From contig NZ_JBDWXV010000010.1 in the NCBI RefSeq assembly GCF_039982735.1, positions 186,001-250,000 on the forward strand: a DNA stretch of 64,000 bases. The letters are read 5' to 3'. The notes below the pieces were generated by a model. That model did no database searches and had not been told where the DNA came from. It saw only the letters and a list, made by a program, of their open reading frames with translations. The DNA is from Saccharospirillum sp039982735. GTDB taxonomy: Bacteria > Pseudomonadota > Gammaproteobacteria > Pseudomonadales > Natronospirillaceae. Positions 9,157 through 18,759 of the stretch are shown here, one piece after another. Every line of letters begins with the position of its first letter. Position 1 is the first letter of the stretch. The translations under genes were made by a program, and so were the position numbers.

Positions 9157-9903
9157 TCATTTCGCTCGATTGTCACGAATATGAACAGCCTTGTTGTGAG
9201 TCTGCACCTCAAACAACTCCGAAGCCTTCACCAAATCACTTAACTTCTTATACCCATAATTAATGGGTGAAAACGAGCTGTTGTTGGAGATATAGGCGCC
9301 AACAGCACCCAGATGCGCCCAGCCCTCTTCGTCAGAGGTCTGCTCAACGGCTGTTCTCAACAGCCGCACAAGAGCAGTATTCATTCTCAGCTCATTTCTG
9401 CTGAGCTTCTTCGGCGTTGGGTGCGGCGCTTCGGTCTTGGTAACGGCGTTTTCTTCAGGCTGCTCTGCAACCTCCAGGTTTTCGGTGTAGATGAACTGAG
9501 AGCAGGCATCTACAAAAGGCTGAGGCGTTTTCCGCTCGCCAAAGCCGTATACCGTGAATCCACTCTCCAGCAGGCGCATGACTAGGGGCGTGAAATCGCT
9601 GTCGCTCGTCATCAGTGCAAAGGCATTCACATTGTCACCATACAATAGGTCCATCGCATCGATGATCATGGAGGCGTCGGTGGCGTTTTTGCCTTTGGTG
9701 AGGGCGAATTGCTGAATCGGGCGAATGGCGTTGGGGTGAACCTTTTCGATCCAGCCTTTCATGGCCGGGTTGTTCCAGTCGCCGTGGGCGTGGCGGACGT
9801 TTACCTTGCCGTATTTGGCAAGCTCTTCCAACACGCCCTCAATGGCTCTGTGGCTGACGTTATCGCAATCAATCAATAGTGCGATATTTTGGTTGAGCGC
9901 CAT
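9157..9903 (-). CDS. NYN domain RNase-like protein with C-terminal OST-HTH/LOTUS domain
   Basis: LabA/DUF88-type protein. The N-terminal NYN (PIN-like) nuclease fold shows the metal-binding aspartates in ALLIDCDNVS, KGKNATDASMIIDAMDLLY and ALMTSDSDFTPLV. A low-complexity linker (about 150-170) leads to an OST-HTH/LOTUS-like domain (about 172-248: LVRLLRTAVEQ ... FSPINYGYKKLSDLVKA ... VHIRD), which in other proteins binds RNA. The longest frame begins with a GTG at 9912, but the strong AGGAAGG sits directly against it and nine bases before the ATG at 9903, so I choose the ATG. Predicted function: RNA cleavage or turnover, substrate unknown. Confidence 0.88.
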   Translation of the reverse strand: MALNQNIALLIDCDNVSHRAIEGVLEELAKYGKVNVRHAHGDWNNPAMKGWIEKVHPNAIRPIQQFALTKGKNATDASMIIDAMDLLYGDNVNAFALMTSDSDFTPLVMRLLESGFTVYGFGERKTPQPFVDACSQFIYTENLEVAEQPEENAVTKTEAPHPTPKKLSRNELRMNTALVRLLRTAVEQTSDEEGWAHLGAVGAYISNNSSFSPINYGYKKLSDLVKASELFEVQTHNKAVHIRDNRAK

Positions 9904-10087
9904 AATACCCACCCTTCCTGAATGAATTAGACAGGCCTGAGCATAACGGGCTGGCGGCTTACTGAATACCCATAAAAGGGTTCATTCTACAGAAGGGAGT
10001 AATACCGGTTAGGGCTTAAGCCGTGGCGGGTGGTCAAAGAGGGTAAGCATCGGTGGTCTGAGCGTGGAACCGCCCAGACCACTGGCT

Positions 10088-11092
10088 TCATTCGCCGAAG
10101 GCTTCCGGATAGAGCCCTCGTTGCCGGGCAAACAGCCGGGCCAGACCGAACAGGGTTTCGATGTTGGGCACGTCGACGTTTACGGCCCGGGCGATGTCCA
10201 GTACCGCGCCCACCAGGGCGTCGAGTTCGATCGGTTTGTTGGCTTCCACATCCTGCAGCATGGACGTTTTAAACGCGCCCAGCTGTGCTGTTAACGCATG
10301 ACGGGATTCGGGGTCATCGTCGATGGCAATGCCAATTTTGGCGCCTACCGCGGCCGATTCCCGCATGGCGCGGGACATAAACGCCCTGACGTATTCGTCA
10401 CTCAGAATCCGGTCTCCGGTGGCGCCGGCGATGGCGGATATCGGGTTCACCGTCATGTTGCCCCAGAGCTTGAACCAGATGTCGCGCTGAATGTGGTCGG
10501 AGTCTGTTACGTCGAACCCGGCGTCGCGCAATGCCCTGCCAATCGCTAGAGCGGGGTCCGTCTGCTTGCCCACGGCATCGCCAACGATGATTTTACGGTC
10601 TTCAATGGGGCTCACGCTCCCGGGCGCCGGCGATGAAGCCGATAGATAAGTGACGCAGCCGATCACCCGGCTGGCATCGATCGCAGCGGATACCTTTCTG
10701 CCCGGATCGACCGACGGTAACGCGATGTGGCCCGGTGCTTCCGGCAGGCCAGAGAAGAACCACCAGGGCACACCGTTCATCGCCGACAGCACCCGTGTCT
10801 CGGCTCCAAGCAGCGGTGCGATTTGTTCCGCGATGGCAGGCAGAGCCGTGCTTTTCACGGTGATGATGATCCAGTCTTGCGGGCCGAGTTCGGCAGGGTC
10901 GTCCGTTACCCGTAACGGTACGCGCCGATCAATCTCGGTAACGCTGCCCTGTTTGTACAGCGTTAACCCGTGTTGGGCGACGGCCGCGAGCGTTTCGCCC
11001 CGGGCGACGGCGCTAACCTCGTGGCCGCTTTCGCTTAGCCTGGCAGCGAAAAGGCCGCCAATGGCTCCCAAACCGTATATACAGATTTTCAC
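10088..11092 (-). CDS. 2-dehydropantoate 2-reductase family protein (PanE/ApbA-like)
   Basis: NADPH-dependent ketopantoate reductase family, 334 residues, slightly longer than E. coli PanE (about 303). The N-terminal Rossmann motif GLGAIGG (about residues 7-13) and the C-terminal helical domain with KPIELDALVGAV and the conserved lysine/glutamate region are clear. PanE makes pantoate for coenzyme A synthesis; many family members act on other 2-oxo acids, and with no other pantothenate gene nearby I leave the substrate open. The start is GTG at 11092 with GGAGG four bases upstream. Confidence 0.85.
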   Translation of the reverse strand: MKICIYGLGAIGGLFAARLSESGHEVSAVARGETLAAVAQHGLTLYKQGSVTEIDRRVPLRVTDDPAELGPQDWIIITVKSTALPAIAEQIAPLLGAETRVLSAMNGVPWWFFSGLPEAPGHIALPSVDPGRKVSAAIDASRVIGCVTYLSASSPAPGSVSPIEDRKIIVGDAVGKQTDPALAIGRALRDAGFDVTDSDHIQRDIWFKLWGNMTVNPISAIAGATGDRILSDEYVRAFMSRAMRESAAVGAKIGIAIDDDPESRHALTAQLGAFKTSMLQDVEANKPIELDALVGAVLDIARAVNVDVPNIETLFGLARLFARQRGLYPEAFGE

Positions 11093-11155
11093 AACGCCTC
11101 CCTTATCTCATTGAGTGATGTGAAGCACACGAAAGGTCTCGTCGCTCAGCGCCTG

Positions 11156-12736
11156 TTACTCAGCGCCAGCGGCGGCAACGCCGGTGGCGGAAATGTCTGC
11201 TACCTCTACTGTGTTACGTCCTGAGCGTTTGGCTCTGTACAGTGCCTGGTCAGCATTATGAACCAGCTCTGCCGGGCTCTGCCCATTCTCGCTATCGGTT
11301 AGCGCGATGCCCAGACTGGCCGTCACCGGGGTATCGTGAGCGATGACTTCCCGCAGCCGTTCGGCAATTGCCCGGGCGCCAGCCAGGTTCGTTTTTGGCA
11401 GGATCAGCGCAAACTCTTCTCCGCCGTAGCGAGCCACACTGTCTCCGTGCCGGCTTAGGTCGTAGGCACACCGGGCGACGGTTTTAAGCACTTCATCGCC
11501 CGCCTGGTGCCCCCGGGTATCGTTCAATGCCTTGAAGTGATCGAGGTCGAACAGGATCAACGCCAGGCTGGTACCGGCCCGGGCATTGTCTTCCACTGCC
11601 CGGTTCAAATGCTCATCGAAACTGCTTCGGTTCAATACACCAGTCAGCCCATCCAGTTCGGCGCGTTCGCGCAATAAGGCTTCGGCAGTGACTTGTTGGG
11701 TTTCGTCCTGTATCAGAATCAGGTAGCCCAGATGCATCTGGTGCTGTTCCAGCCAGGTCAGTTGCACGCGGTAATGGGTTCGGTTGTCGGGCGACCATAT
11801 CAGCCAGTGGTCCCGATCATTCAATGCTTCGAGTACGGCGCCAAATCCGGGCAAGTCGTCGTAAATGGCGTCAATCGATTCACCGGTTTTCAGTTGGGTT
11901 AACCCGGGAAACATCTGTTGCGCCGCAACATTACAATCGAGCAGTCGACGGTTGTGATCGACAATGATGCAACCCGAAGGAATAGCGCCAAATACCGTAC
12001 GCATGACGATGGGTTCCAGGCCCAGCAACCCCCAGTTAAGTACCCCAAACCCCAACACCAGCGCGCTGGGCACAAAGGCCAGCGGAACGATATCGAGTTC
12101 TGTTGGCAGTGAGGCGAAATCCCCCACCAGAGCAAACACCCAGGGAATGATAATGCCAATGAAAACGGCGACGGCCTGCGTTCTGAACAAGCCATACACT
12201 TGGAAGGCACGACGCCCGACCAACACCAAAGCGATAGCGGCATTGGAGAGGTAAAACACATCGAACAAATGGTAAAACAGACCGGGGGTAAAACTGACTG
12301 CGGCAACATCATCCACCACAGTGAACGCTATGTTCCGATAATAGAGGTCATGCCAGGGGCTCGACCAGTGCAGCAGGGTAATCAGCAAGGAAAACCCGAA
12401 AGACCCAATCAGCACCGCTTTCAGCCAGGGGCGCTGGAACGGCAAGCCGACGTAGCGGCCCACAACCAGGAACATCAGGGCCGGCAGAAAGGGGATGCTC
12501 AGATACTGGATGCGATTCCAGAGCCAGGCACCGCTCAGGTCGCTCGCGAGCGATTCAAACGCCAGCGCCAGGCTGTAAGTGGCCATGGCCAATAACAGCA
12601 AGATGAAACCAACATTCTTGCGGCTCTCTGGCCGTTGCCCGGTGAAGGAGGCCAGCAGGAGCAGCAGTGCAGTTCCGATCAGATTAAGGGTGGCAAACCA
12701 ATGCATGAGAAGCAAAGACGATAGATTTACCTGCAT
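11156..12736 (-). CDS. Membrane diguanylate cyclase (7TM histidine-kinase-type sensor, PAS, GGDEF)
   Basis: Makes cyclic-di-GMP from GTP. The 526-residue protein starts with seven to eight membrane helices (about 1-225) of the histidine-kinase N-terminal 7TM type, followed by a PAS-like domain (about 235-345, with GCIIVDHNRRLLDCN) and a C-terminal GGDEF domain. The active-site motif is GGEEF at residues 438-442, and an inhibitory site RHGD precedes it by exactly five residues, so product feedback is expected. The signature LDGLTGVLNRSSFDEHL opens the domain. No EAL domain follows, so it is a synthase only. It may control the exopolysaccharide and surface proteins elsewhere in the window, which is a guess. 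Confidence 0.93.
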   Translation of the reverse strand: MQVNLSSLLLMHWFATLNLIGTALLLLLASFTGQRPESRKNVGFILLLLAMATYSLALAFESLASDLSGAWLWNRIQYLSIPFLPALMFLVVGRYVGLPFQRPWLKAVLIGSFGFSLLITLLHWSSPWHDLYYRNIAFTVVDDVAAVSFTPGLFYHLFDVFYLSNAAIALVLVGRRAFQVYGLFRTQAVAVFIGIIIPWVFALVGDFASLPTELDIVPLAFVPSALVLGFGVLNWGLLGLEPIVMRTVFGAIPSGCIIVDHNRRLLDCNVAAQQMFPGLTQLKTGESIDAIYDDLPGFGAVLEALNDRDHWLIWSPDNRTHYRVQLTWLEQHQMHLGYLILIQDETQQVTAEALLRERAELDGLTGVLNRSSFDEHLNRAVEDNARAGTSLALILFDLDHFKALNDTRGHQAGDEVLKTVARCAYDLSRHGDSVARYGGEEFALILPKTNLAGARAIAERLREVIAHDTPVTASLGIALTDSENGQSPAELVHNADQALYRAKRSGRNTVEVADISATGVAAAGAE

Positions 12737-12885
12737 TTAACCATGCCCGGCGGGAAAAGCCCATACAGGTAGGTGGCCCCTCTAGCGCTTAAGTTGATGT
12801 GGAGCAAAACCACCAAGCCAAATAGCCAAGTAGTCGGTCAGAATCAACGCATGCGAGGTTAACCCTAGTGCTCGGTCACGTTTTT

Positions 12886-13476
12886 TTACGAGCGCTGCAA
12901 CAACCGTTCGATATCGTGACTGATGTCCGAAGCCGGCTGATCACTCTTCATCAGCACCTGGGCATTGCCCTGCGAATCGAAGCCATAAATGGCTGAACTG
13001 TGTGACACCGCATAGTTGCCGTTGTCGTCGGGTTCTCCATAGCCGTAGGTGGCTCTCATACGTTTCACCAGGTCGGACAATTGCGACTCGGTACCGGTGA
13101 GCCCGGTAAACTGTGGCCCAAAGAACTCGGTGTATTCCTTTAATTTCTCGGGTGTGTCCCGCGCGGGGTCGACACTGACAAACAAGACCTGCACATCGTT
13201 CTGCCTGTCGGTGGGCAAGGCTTCAATGGCGGTCGACAAACGTTGCAATGTCCCCGGGCAAATATCCGGGCAATTCATGAAGCCGAAAAACACCAGGCTG
13301 GCTTTGCCCCGATAGGTTTCTTCGGTCACCGCTTCACCGGTATCTGACGTCAGTTCGAATTCAAGATCCGACATCACGCCTTCAATGTTTGATCCGCTCC
13401 AGTCAGCATCGCTGCCGGTACAAGCCGTTATCAATAGAGCCAACGCAACCGCGCAGGCGAGTGGCAGGGTTTTCAT
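12886..13476 (-). CDS. SCO1/SenC family copper chaperone lipoprotein
   Basis: Thioredoxin-fold copper chaperone for cytochrome c oxidase CuA assembly or periplasmic thiol redox control. It has a lipoprotein signal (LLITAC) and the copper-binding motif CPDIC (Cys about 69 and 73), with the distal histidine in AVSHSSAIYGF. I choose the ATG at 13476; a longer TTG start at 13503 would overlap the upstream gene and spoil the signal peptide. It lies directly downstream of a CtaG-type gene with 23 bases between them, forming a two-gene copper/oxidase assembly unit without cytochrome oxidase structural genes in the window. Confidence 0.92.
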   Translation of the reverse strand: MKTLPLACAVALALLITACTGSDADWSGSNIEGVMSDLEFELTSDTGEAVTEETYRGKASLVFFGFMNCPDICPGTLQRLSTAIEALPTDRQNDVQVLFVSVDPARDTPEKLKEYTEFFGPQFTGLTGTESQLSDLVKRMRATYGYGEPDDNGNYAVSHSSAIYGFDSQGNAQVLMKSDQPASDISHDIERLLQRS

Positions 13477-13499
13477 CACAATCGATTCCTCTCTAGCCT

Positions 13500-14420
13500 T
13501 CAAGCGGGCTGTGCACCGTCGTTATCCGACTGATGCAGCAAGCGCCTCAATACCACCACCATTACCAGCACGCCCATCATGGCGGGCGGTATCCAGGTGA
13601 ACAGCCCACCCAGCACCTGGTCGTCATGCGGGGCGATTGGCCAGGCCCGACCGCACACTTCGTAAATGTCATACAGGCTTTGTGGCGCGCCAACAATGTA
13701 AGCGCCCAGCGCCAGTTGCGGCACCGTGGCTGCCCAGATCACGAGTATTCGCTTGCCAAAGCCGAGCGTCCCGACGCGGGCCGGGGAACGGGGGTCCAGA
13801 ATCAACCACCAGAACAACAGGCCATCGATGAACATCGACCAGTTCATCAGCAGATAAAGCGGCTGGCTAAGCATGGCGTTAAAGTGAATGCTGGGCGTCA
13901 GCCAGAAGAAGATAAGACCGGCAAACACCATCACCGCGATCGGCGGAAATTGAATGAACCGGTAAGGCCATTGAACCAGCGGCGACTGAAGTACGCGGGC
14001 AATCCACCGTTTCGCGCCACCCTCGGGAAAACCGGCCGCCAGCGCACGCCAGGGGTTCGCGCCCATTAGCAGTATCGCCGCTACATGATGCAACGCCAGG
14101 TGTTGAATGCGATGAATGAAAAACATGAACTGGGCGTAATAGTCGAACCGGGTGTGCATAACACTGTAGGCCAGCGCCAACCCAAGCCAGAACAGCGCGC
14201 TGCGCCACCGGGCCACAGGTTCACCCGATTGCGCCAGCACGCGTTGTCCGTTCGCGTACAGAACACTGGCTGTTCCAAAAAACACAATGGCGAGCCAGGA
14301 GAACTCGTAGGGCAACAGTAACGACAGGTAATCCAGCAAAACGCCCCCGGCTGGTCTAGGCAGGGCACCAGCAACCGTTGGCGCCTGAGAGGTGTGTTGA
14401 GATGAGGCGATGGCACTCAT
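13500..14420 (-). CDS. CtaG-type cytochrome c oxidase assembly membrane protein
   Basis: Integral membrane protein of the caa3-type CtaG family (PF09678), with about seven hydrophobic segments. The conserved FFIHRIQHLALHHVAAILL and the later HFNAMLSQPLYLLMNWSMF are typical of the family and provide histidines for copper handling. The frame continues upstream to a TTG at 14501; I prefer the ATG at 14420, although neither has a convincing ribosome site. It is followed by the SCO1 gene. In other bacteria CtaG proteins help insert copper into cytochrome oxidase. Confidence 0.85.
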   Translation of the reverse strand: MSAIASSQHTSQAPTVAGALPRPAGGVLLDYLSLLLPYEFSWLAIVFFGTASVLYANGQRVLAQSGEPVARWRSALFWLGLALAYSVMHTRFDYYAQFMFFIHRIQHLALHHVAAILLMGANPWRALAAGFPEGGAKRWIARVLQSPLVQWPYRFIQFPPIAVMVFAGLIFFWLTPSIHFNAMLSQPLYLLMNWSMFIDGLLFWWLILDPRSPARVGTLGFGKRILVIWAATVPQLALGAYIVGAPQSLYDIYEVCGRAWPIAPHDDQVLGGLFTWIPPAMMGVLVMVVVLRRLLHQSDNDGAQPA

Positions 14421-14629
14421 GGCACGCAGACGTGCCTGGCAATCTGCTCGTTCGCTGACATCGGGTATGCTGAGGCTACGTTTCTGGCTAACGGTCGTCA
14501 AGTTGGACTGGGTGGGTGAATTGAGCGGTCAGGTTTGGGGCAGAAAGCATCGTACACAATTGCTAAAAACCGGCGGTAAACTGCGTATCTTACAACCGGA
14601 CACGCAGCTTACCCCGACCGATACCGATA

Positions 14630-17080
14630 CTAGGCTCTATAACGTCGGTAATAGAGGGTATGGGTGAACAGTAACAGGGCCAGCAAGCTCAACCAGGCGC
14701 TCATACTGCCGCCACTGCTGCTGCTGCCACTGTTTTCGCCCTCCGACTCTTCAGGGGCCTCTGTTTTCTGAATCAAATAACCGGACTGACTGACAGCCGA
14801 GGGTGCCAGGCCTTCAGCAAACGCCAAAGCACCGATGACGGCCGACTCCCTCAGAATAACGACATCACCGCTGTTGATTCGCTGACCGTGCACGGGTGTC
14901 GGTTCGCTGCCGTCGAGTGTGTAGCTGATGGTAGCCCCCTCAGTGGCGCTGGTGAGTTCCACGATGACCTGGTCCTGATATAAGCCCGTCGGCTGATCGA
15001 AGGCGGGCGCAGTGGCGGCTTGTGAATAGACCATCTCAACGTCACAACCAGCGGGTTCTGTCAGACAGTCGTCGGCATCAATCGCTAACACAGCCAAACC
15101 GTCCTTAACGAATTGCAAGGTCAGCGGCGTTGCCAGCAGCTCGACGGGAATGGCCAGAGCAAAGTCACCCAGCTCAGTCGTTTGCGCCTGGTAAGGGGCG
15201 CCAAGCTGGTCGAGTTGAACCGCATCGGTTTCGGTGGCAAGCAAATTCACTGACACCTCATCCAGCCCATTCAAATAGTCAGTCACACGGCCGCGATATT
15301 CAGCCGTTCGCACCACCTCCGCCGCTGCTTCGCCCGATAAGTAGCCGAAGGCGGATGCGGTTATCTCGACATCGACTGCAACATCCGGCAAGTTTACTGA
15401 GGTTAGAGTAGTGGTTGCCGGGTGACCGGCCGGGCTGTCATCAGCCGAGGTCAGTTCCGTTTGCGCCAACACCGGCAAGCCCTCTGTCGCCGTGCTGGCC
15501 AGTGCCAATGATATCGCGGTGCCTGGGCTTGCGCCTGTGACGGTCACATCAGCCAGTGCCCGTTCGCCCCGATCCAGCAATTCGGTACGAGACAATGTCA
15601 GCGCCAGAGGTACTCGAATTTCCAGTGTATCGGACCAGCCAGACACAGCGTCGGTCAGCGTGACCTGGTAAGTACCTGCAAAGGCACCTTGTGTTGCGGG
15701 TGTGAACTGAAAGGTTCGGCTGTTAACGGTACTGACCGTGCCGGCAGCACCATACTCATTCGTCACGGGGCTGACATCAAAGTCGCCACTGCCCAGCGCC
15801 AGAGTAAACGCAAAACGATCGCCCGCGTTCACCACAGGAGCCGTCAGTGCTTCACCCGCCTCATCCTCAAAATCAAACCGCTCCACATAGGTTTTAAAGT
15901 AGGCATTTGAGCTCAGGTTGTTATTCAAAGACAGGTCAGTGGCTTTTTCTGACGCTAAATACACACTAATTGGGCTGCCTCCGGTGGGTATGATGTTAAG
16001 ACGGTAGCGGCCATTACCCAGTGTCGACATGCCGCTTGCCCGAGCCCGGGAAACGGTAAAGTCGCTGACTTCCAAGCCGATAACCGGCTCCTGAAAATCG
16101 ATCTCTACTGAAAACGGACCGGTCAGAACAGAGTCAGGCCCGGTAATCACCGGAGCCGGGCGGGTTGTATCTCGCAAACCCACCCCTTTTACTGCAAACG
16201 TATAGGGGTTGGGTATACCGGTGCTTGCAACGGTAACCTGGGCCGTTACGTTGTTATTAATCGTGACTGGTGCAAAGGTGATGTCAAAGCTCGTGGTGGC
16301 ATTATTGGCCAGTGTCGTAGCCGGCTGGCGGCTAACGCTGAAATAGTCCGGGTTGGTGATTGATGCTCCACTCAGCGTCAGCGTTCTGCCGGAAACATTG
16401 GTTATTTCGTAGGTTTTGGTCATGGTTTCGAGTCGAATCTCATGGGCACCGAAATCGGTATCATCGGCAACGGCGGGTGTTGTGTCACCATCCTGTATCA
16501 ACACGCCCTGACCTTCGATATCGAGATCGGTCGACATAATCACCTGGAAAACGAGGTCTGCTTCCGGGTAGGGCCCAGCCGGGTCAAACACAAACCGCTG
16601 ACCGGCCGGGTAGGCATCTATGTCGGTGCCGCCATCGGTAAAATAATTGGAATGAATAAACCGGGCATCAAACTCCGCAGGCGATACGTTCTTGATGACC
16701 CAGGTGTAAACCTCACCCGCTTCAACCAGGATGTTCTGTGTAAGCTCGTGTGTATTCACGGAGCCTGGCGCCACATTACTAAACAGAACATTGGGCCGCC
16801 AGTACAAGCGCGTGCCATCGCGCCCGGAACCGCGATACAGTTCAACATCCAAATAGGCACCATTGGTGCTCAGGCCCAGACTCTTCAGGTTGCCACTGGC
16901 CGTTGCCGTGAAACTTTGCCCCAGACTTTTCCCGATGGGCAGATTATATCCGCTGTTAGACATCGACTGCGATATGGGTGGGTAGTTATAGCCGAGTGCC
17001 GGTAGTGCAAGTAACGCGGCAATACCGACCACTAACGCCCGCACCAATTGGCCAGACGCAAGGGAAAAACGGTTGATCAT
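14630..17080 (-). CDS. Large surface protein with choice-of-anchor D, Ig-like and chitobiase-C-like domains and GlyGly-CTERM
   Basis: Secreted protein of 816 residues. A signal peptide (about 1-30, ending LPALG) precedes a beta-rich N-terminal domain, an ASPM/SPD-2/Hydin-like 'choice-of-anchor D' domain (about 205-305: KTYEITNVSGRTLTLSGASI), Ig-like domains (about 310-510) including the bacterial Ig motif GPDSVLTGPFSVEIDF, and a chitobiase/beta-hexosaminidase C-terminal-like domain near 705-775 (TISYTLDGSEPTP). The C-terminus is serine/glycine-rich, SSSSGGSMSAWLSLLALLL, then basic residues: a GlyGly-CTERM signal recognised by rhombosortase. The ATG at 17080 has GGAG nine bases upstream. Exact function is unknown; it is probably anchored or released at the cell surface. 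Confidence 0.82.
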   Translation of the reverse strand: MINRFSLASGQLVRALVVGIAALLALPALGYNYPPISQSMSNSGYNLPIGKSLGQSFTATASGNLKSLGLSTNGAYLDVELYRGSGRDGTRLYWRPNVLFSNVAPGSVNTHELTQNILVEAGEVYTWVIKNVSPAEFDARFIHSNYFTDGGTDIDAYPAGQRFVFDPAGPYPEADLVFQVIMSTDLDIEGQGVLIQDGDTTPAVADDTDFGAHEIRLETMTKTYEITNVSGRTLTLSGASITNPDYFSVSRQPATTLANNATTSFDITFAPVTINNNVTAQVTVASTGIPNPYTFAVKGVGLRDTTRPAPVITGPDSVLTGPFSVEIDFQEPVIGLEVSDFTVSRARASGMSTLGNGRYRLNIIPTGGSPISVYLASEKATDLSLNNNLSSNAYFKTYVERFDFEDEAGEALTAPVVNAGDRFAFTLALGSGDFDVSPVTNEYGAAGTVSTVNSRTFQFTPATQGAFAGTYQVTLTDAVSGWSDTLEIRVPLALTLSRTELLDRGERALADVTVTGASPGTAISLALASTATEGLPVLAQTELTSADDSPAGHPATTTLTSVNLPDVAVDVEITASAFGYLSGEAAAEVVRTAEYRGRVTDYLNGLDEVSVNLLATETDAVQLDQLGAPYQAQTTELGDFALAIPVELLATPLTLQFVKDGLAVLAIDADDCLTEPAGCDVEMVYSQAATAPAFDQPTGLYQDQVIVELTSATEGATISYTLDGSEPTPVHGQRINSGDVVILRESAVIGALAFAEGLAPSAVSQSGYLIQKTEAPEESEGENSGSSSSGGSMSAWLSLLALLLFTHTLYYRRYRA

Positions 17081-17280
17081 GAGGAAGAGCTCCGGTTTAC
17101 AGGCCCGAACTCAACCCGGGCACCATCAACAGACAACAAGCCGGAATGGCTTCAGTTGCAGACGCTCCCACACTATCGGCAGCCGCCCTAGCCGAACAGT
17201 CCCTAAACAGAGACTGGTCGGGTGGGGTGGTATATGATGCAACCTAACGCTGGTTTATCCCCTCACGACGAGACACCGAC

Positions 17281-18066
17281 ATGATGCCGATTCATCAGGC
17301 AAGCATTCACCACCTTTGGGATCGCTTGCACCAGTTTGACGCCCGCCAAACCAGCGAAGCCTTAGAGTGGGCGTTAGCTGAACTGTCGGCATTACTCGAT
17401 GCACAGGTGGCAGGGTGGTGTGGCGTTGTTCGCATGCACCGACACGAACCGGGTAATCCGATGGACGGTTGGCGCTCGGCAGGCTTTTACAGCACGAGCC
17501 AGCAGAACCTGATGGAACAGGTAAAAATGGATCAATACCAGTTGATGGAATCGCTCGACCCGGAGTCGACGGCAGGTTCCGCCATGAGCCAGGCCGGAAC
17601 GTTTCGGATCGGCACCTTACAAGCGGCTGTCGTTTCTGATGATCGGTACGGACCGTCTTACCAAACTCTGTTAGCAAAACACGGCATCGTGGATGGCCTT
17701 TATGTAACGACCCCTCTTGGCGACGACATTGAATCCTGGATGTCCTTTCATCGAATGGACCCGACGCTGCCCGGTTTTTCCAGCAACGACATCAAACTGG
17801 TTGAAACCGCCGTTCGGCCGATGGCCTGGTTTCATCAGCGCATTGCAACGCTATACGGCCTTAAAGTGGCTGAATCACCGTTGACCCCTGCGGAGCGTCG
17901 GGTATTGGAAGCCCTGCTCAGCACGGAAACCGAGCAAGCAATCGCTGACCAGTTGGGGCTGACTCAATCGACCGTTCACACCTATTGTGCCCGCTTGTGC
18001 AGAAAGCTGAACGTGCGTGGACGCAGTGGGTTATTGGGGTTGTGGTTGAACGGTCAGACACACTAG
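17281..18066 (+). CDS. LuxR-family transcriptional regulator
   Basis: Protein of 261 residues with an unassigned N-terminal sensory domain (about 1-195; alpha/beta, possibly GAF-like) and a C-terminal LuxR helix-turn-helix (about 200-258: LTPAERRVLEALLSTETEQA, then DQLGLTQSTVHTYCARLCRK). No receiver domain, so it is not a classical response regulator. The LuxR regulator at 29536-30480 has the same architecture. An ATG also lies at 17284, giving almost the same protein. Target genes are unknown; it is divergent from the large GlyGly-CTERM protein gene, which is a plausible target by position only. Confidence 0.85.
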   Translation: MMPIHQASIHHLWDRLHQFDARQTSEALEWALAELSALLDAQVAGWCGVVRMHRHEPGNPMDGWRSAGFYSTSQQNLMEQVKMDQYQLMESLDPESTAGSAMSQAGTFRIGTLQAAVVSDDRYGPSYQTLLAKHGIVDGLYVTTPLGDDIESWMSFHRMDPTLPGFSSNDIKLVETAVRPMAWFHQRIATLYGLKVAESPLTPAERRVLEALLSTETEQAIADQLGLTQSTVHTYCARLCRKLNVRGRSGLLGLWLNGQTH

Positions 18067-18156
18067 CGGGTTGGATGTGACAAAGAAACCCAGACGTCAC
18101 ACGGCAGCGCCCTGACTCACCGCCCTCACACGCTCATTACTGGCTAAACCTGAACA

Positions 18157-18759
18157 CTATTCACGAGCGCCTGCTTTGATCGCACGAAAGGCTCGCCATG
18201 TGTTGAATGACAGTAGAAAACCCAACAATAGGCCAATCAAGCGAAGTGGGATGACCCGAAGACGACCATCACTTTGTAATTCCAGAACTTCGTTGAAAAA
18301 GTCGGGTTCTATGTTAATTCGAGTGGCTTTGGGAATAGATAATAAGCCAGTCACGGGCCCGATTACTCCCCACAATTGGCCTGTGTCTGCCGGGTCTCCC
18401 AGTCCAAGTCGAGCCTGCACAGAGAGGTGTTCAACCTGAACGGCCGACACGATACGCCGAATCAGTGTTAGCAGACGACCAACAAACCCATCGACCGATA
18501 GCACCCGCCGGAGCGATTGCCGGTTTCGTTGACGCTTGCGTTTTTTAGGCTTGGCGGGCTTTTCGCTGGAGTCAGACTTGGGTTCACTACTTGTGCGAAT
18601 GATCACCAGCCCAAACAGCCATCGGATGTGGCTGTCTGCGCCGCGATGATCTTCATCGAGTTCAACATTGAACCGCCATTCCAGTGGCACGGCTAACAGC
18701 ACCACAAGGGTGACCAGTATCGACAGCAACACCCAAACAAACAACAGCAACCAATCCAT
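18157..18759 (-). CDS. DUF2953 domain membrane protein (YtfI-like)
   Basis: Protein of 200 residues with an N-terminal membrane segment (about 3-25), a lysine-rich spacer (about 60-85) and the DUF2953 core including VEHLSVQARLGLGDPADTGQL. In Bacillus, YtfI (DUF2953) is encoded beside YtfJ/GerW, a sporulation-related protein; the same pair exists here, so the association predates or is independent of sporulation. The ATG at 18759 overlaps the stop codon of the GerW-family gene by one base (TAATG), so the two are translationally coupled. No function is established. Confidence 0.82.
   Translation of the reverse strand: MDWLLLFVWVLLSILVTLVVLLAVPLEWRFNVELDEDHRGADSHIRWLFGLVIIRTSSEPKSDSSEKPAKPKKRKRQRNRQSLRRVLSVDGFVGRLLTLIRRIVSAVQVEHLSVQARLGLGDPADTGQLWGVIGPVTGLLSIPKATRINIEPDFFNEVLELQSDGRLRVIPLRLIGLLLGFLLSFNTWRAFRAIKAGARE

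Noticed and set aside
17226..17240. GGTGGTATATGATG identical to sequence before the PEP-CTERM gene at 46311
   Set aside because: A single 14-base match in AT-rich leader sequence, no further similarity; probably chance.
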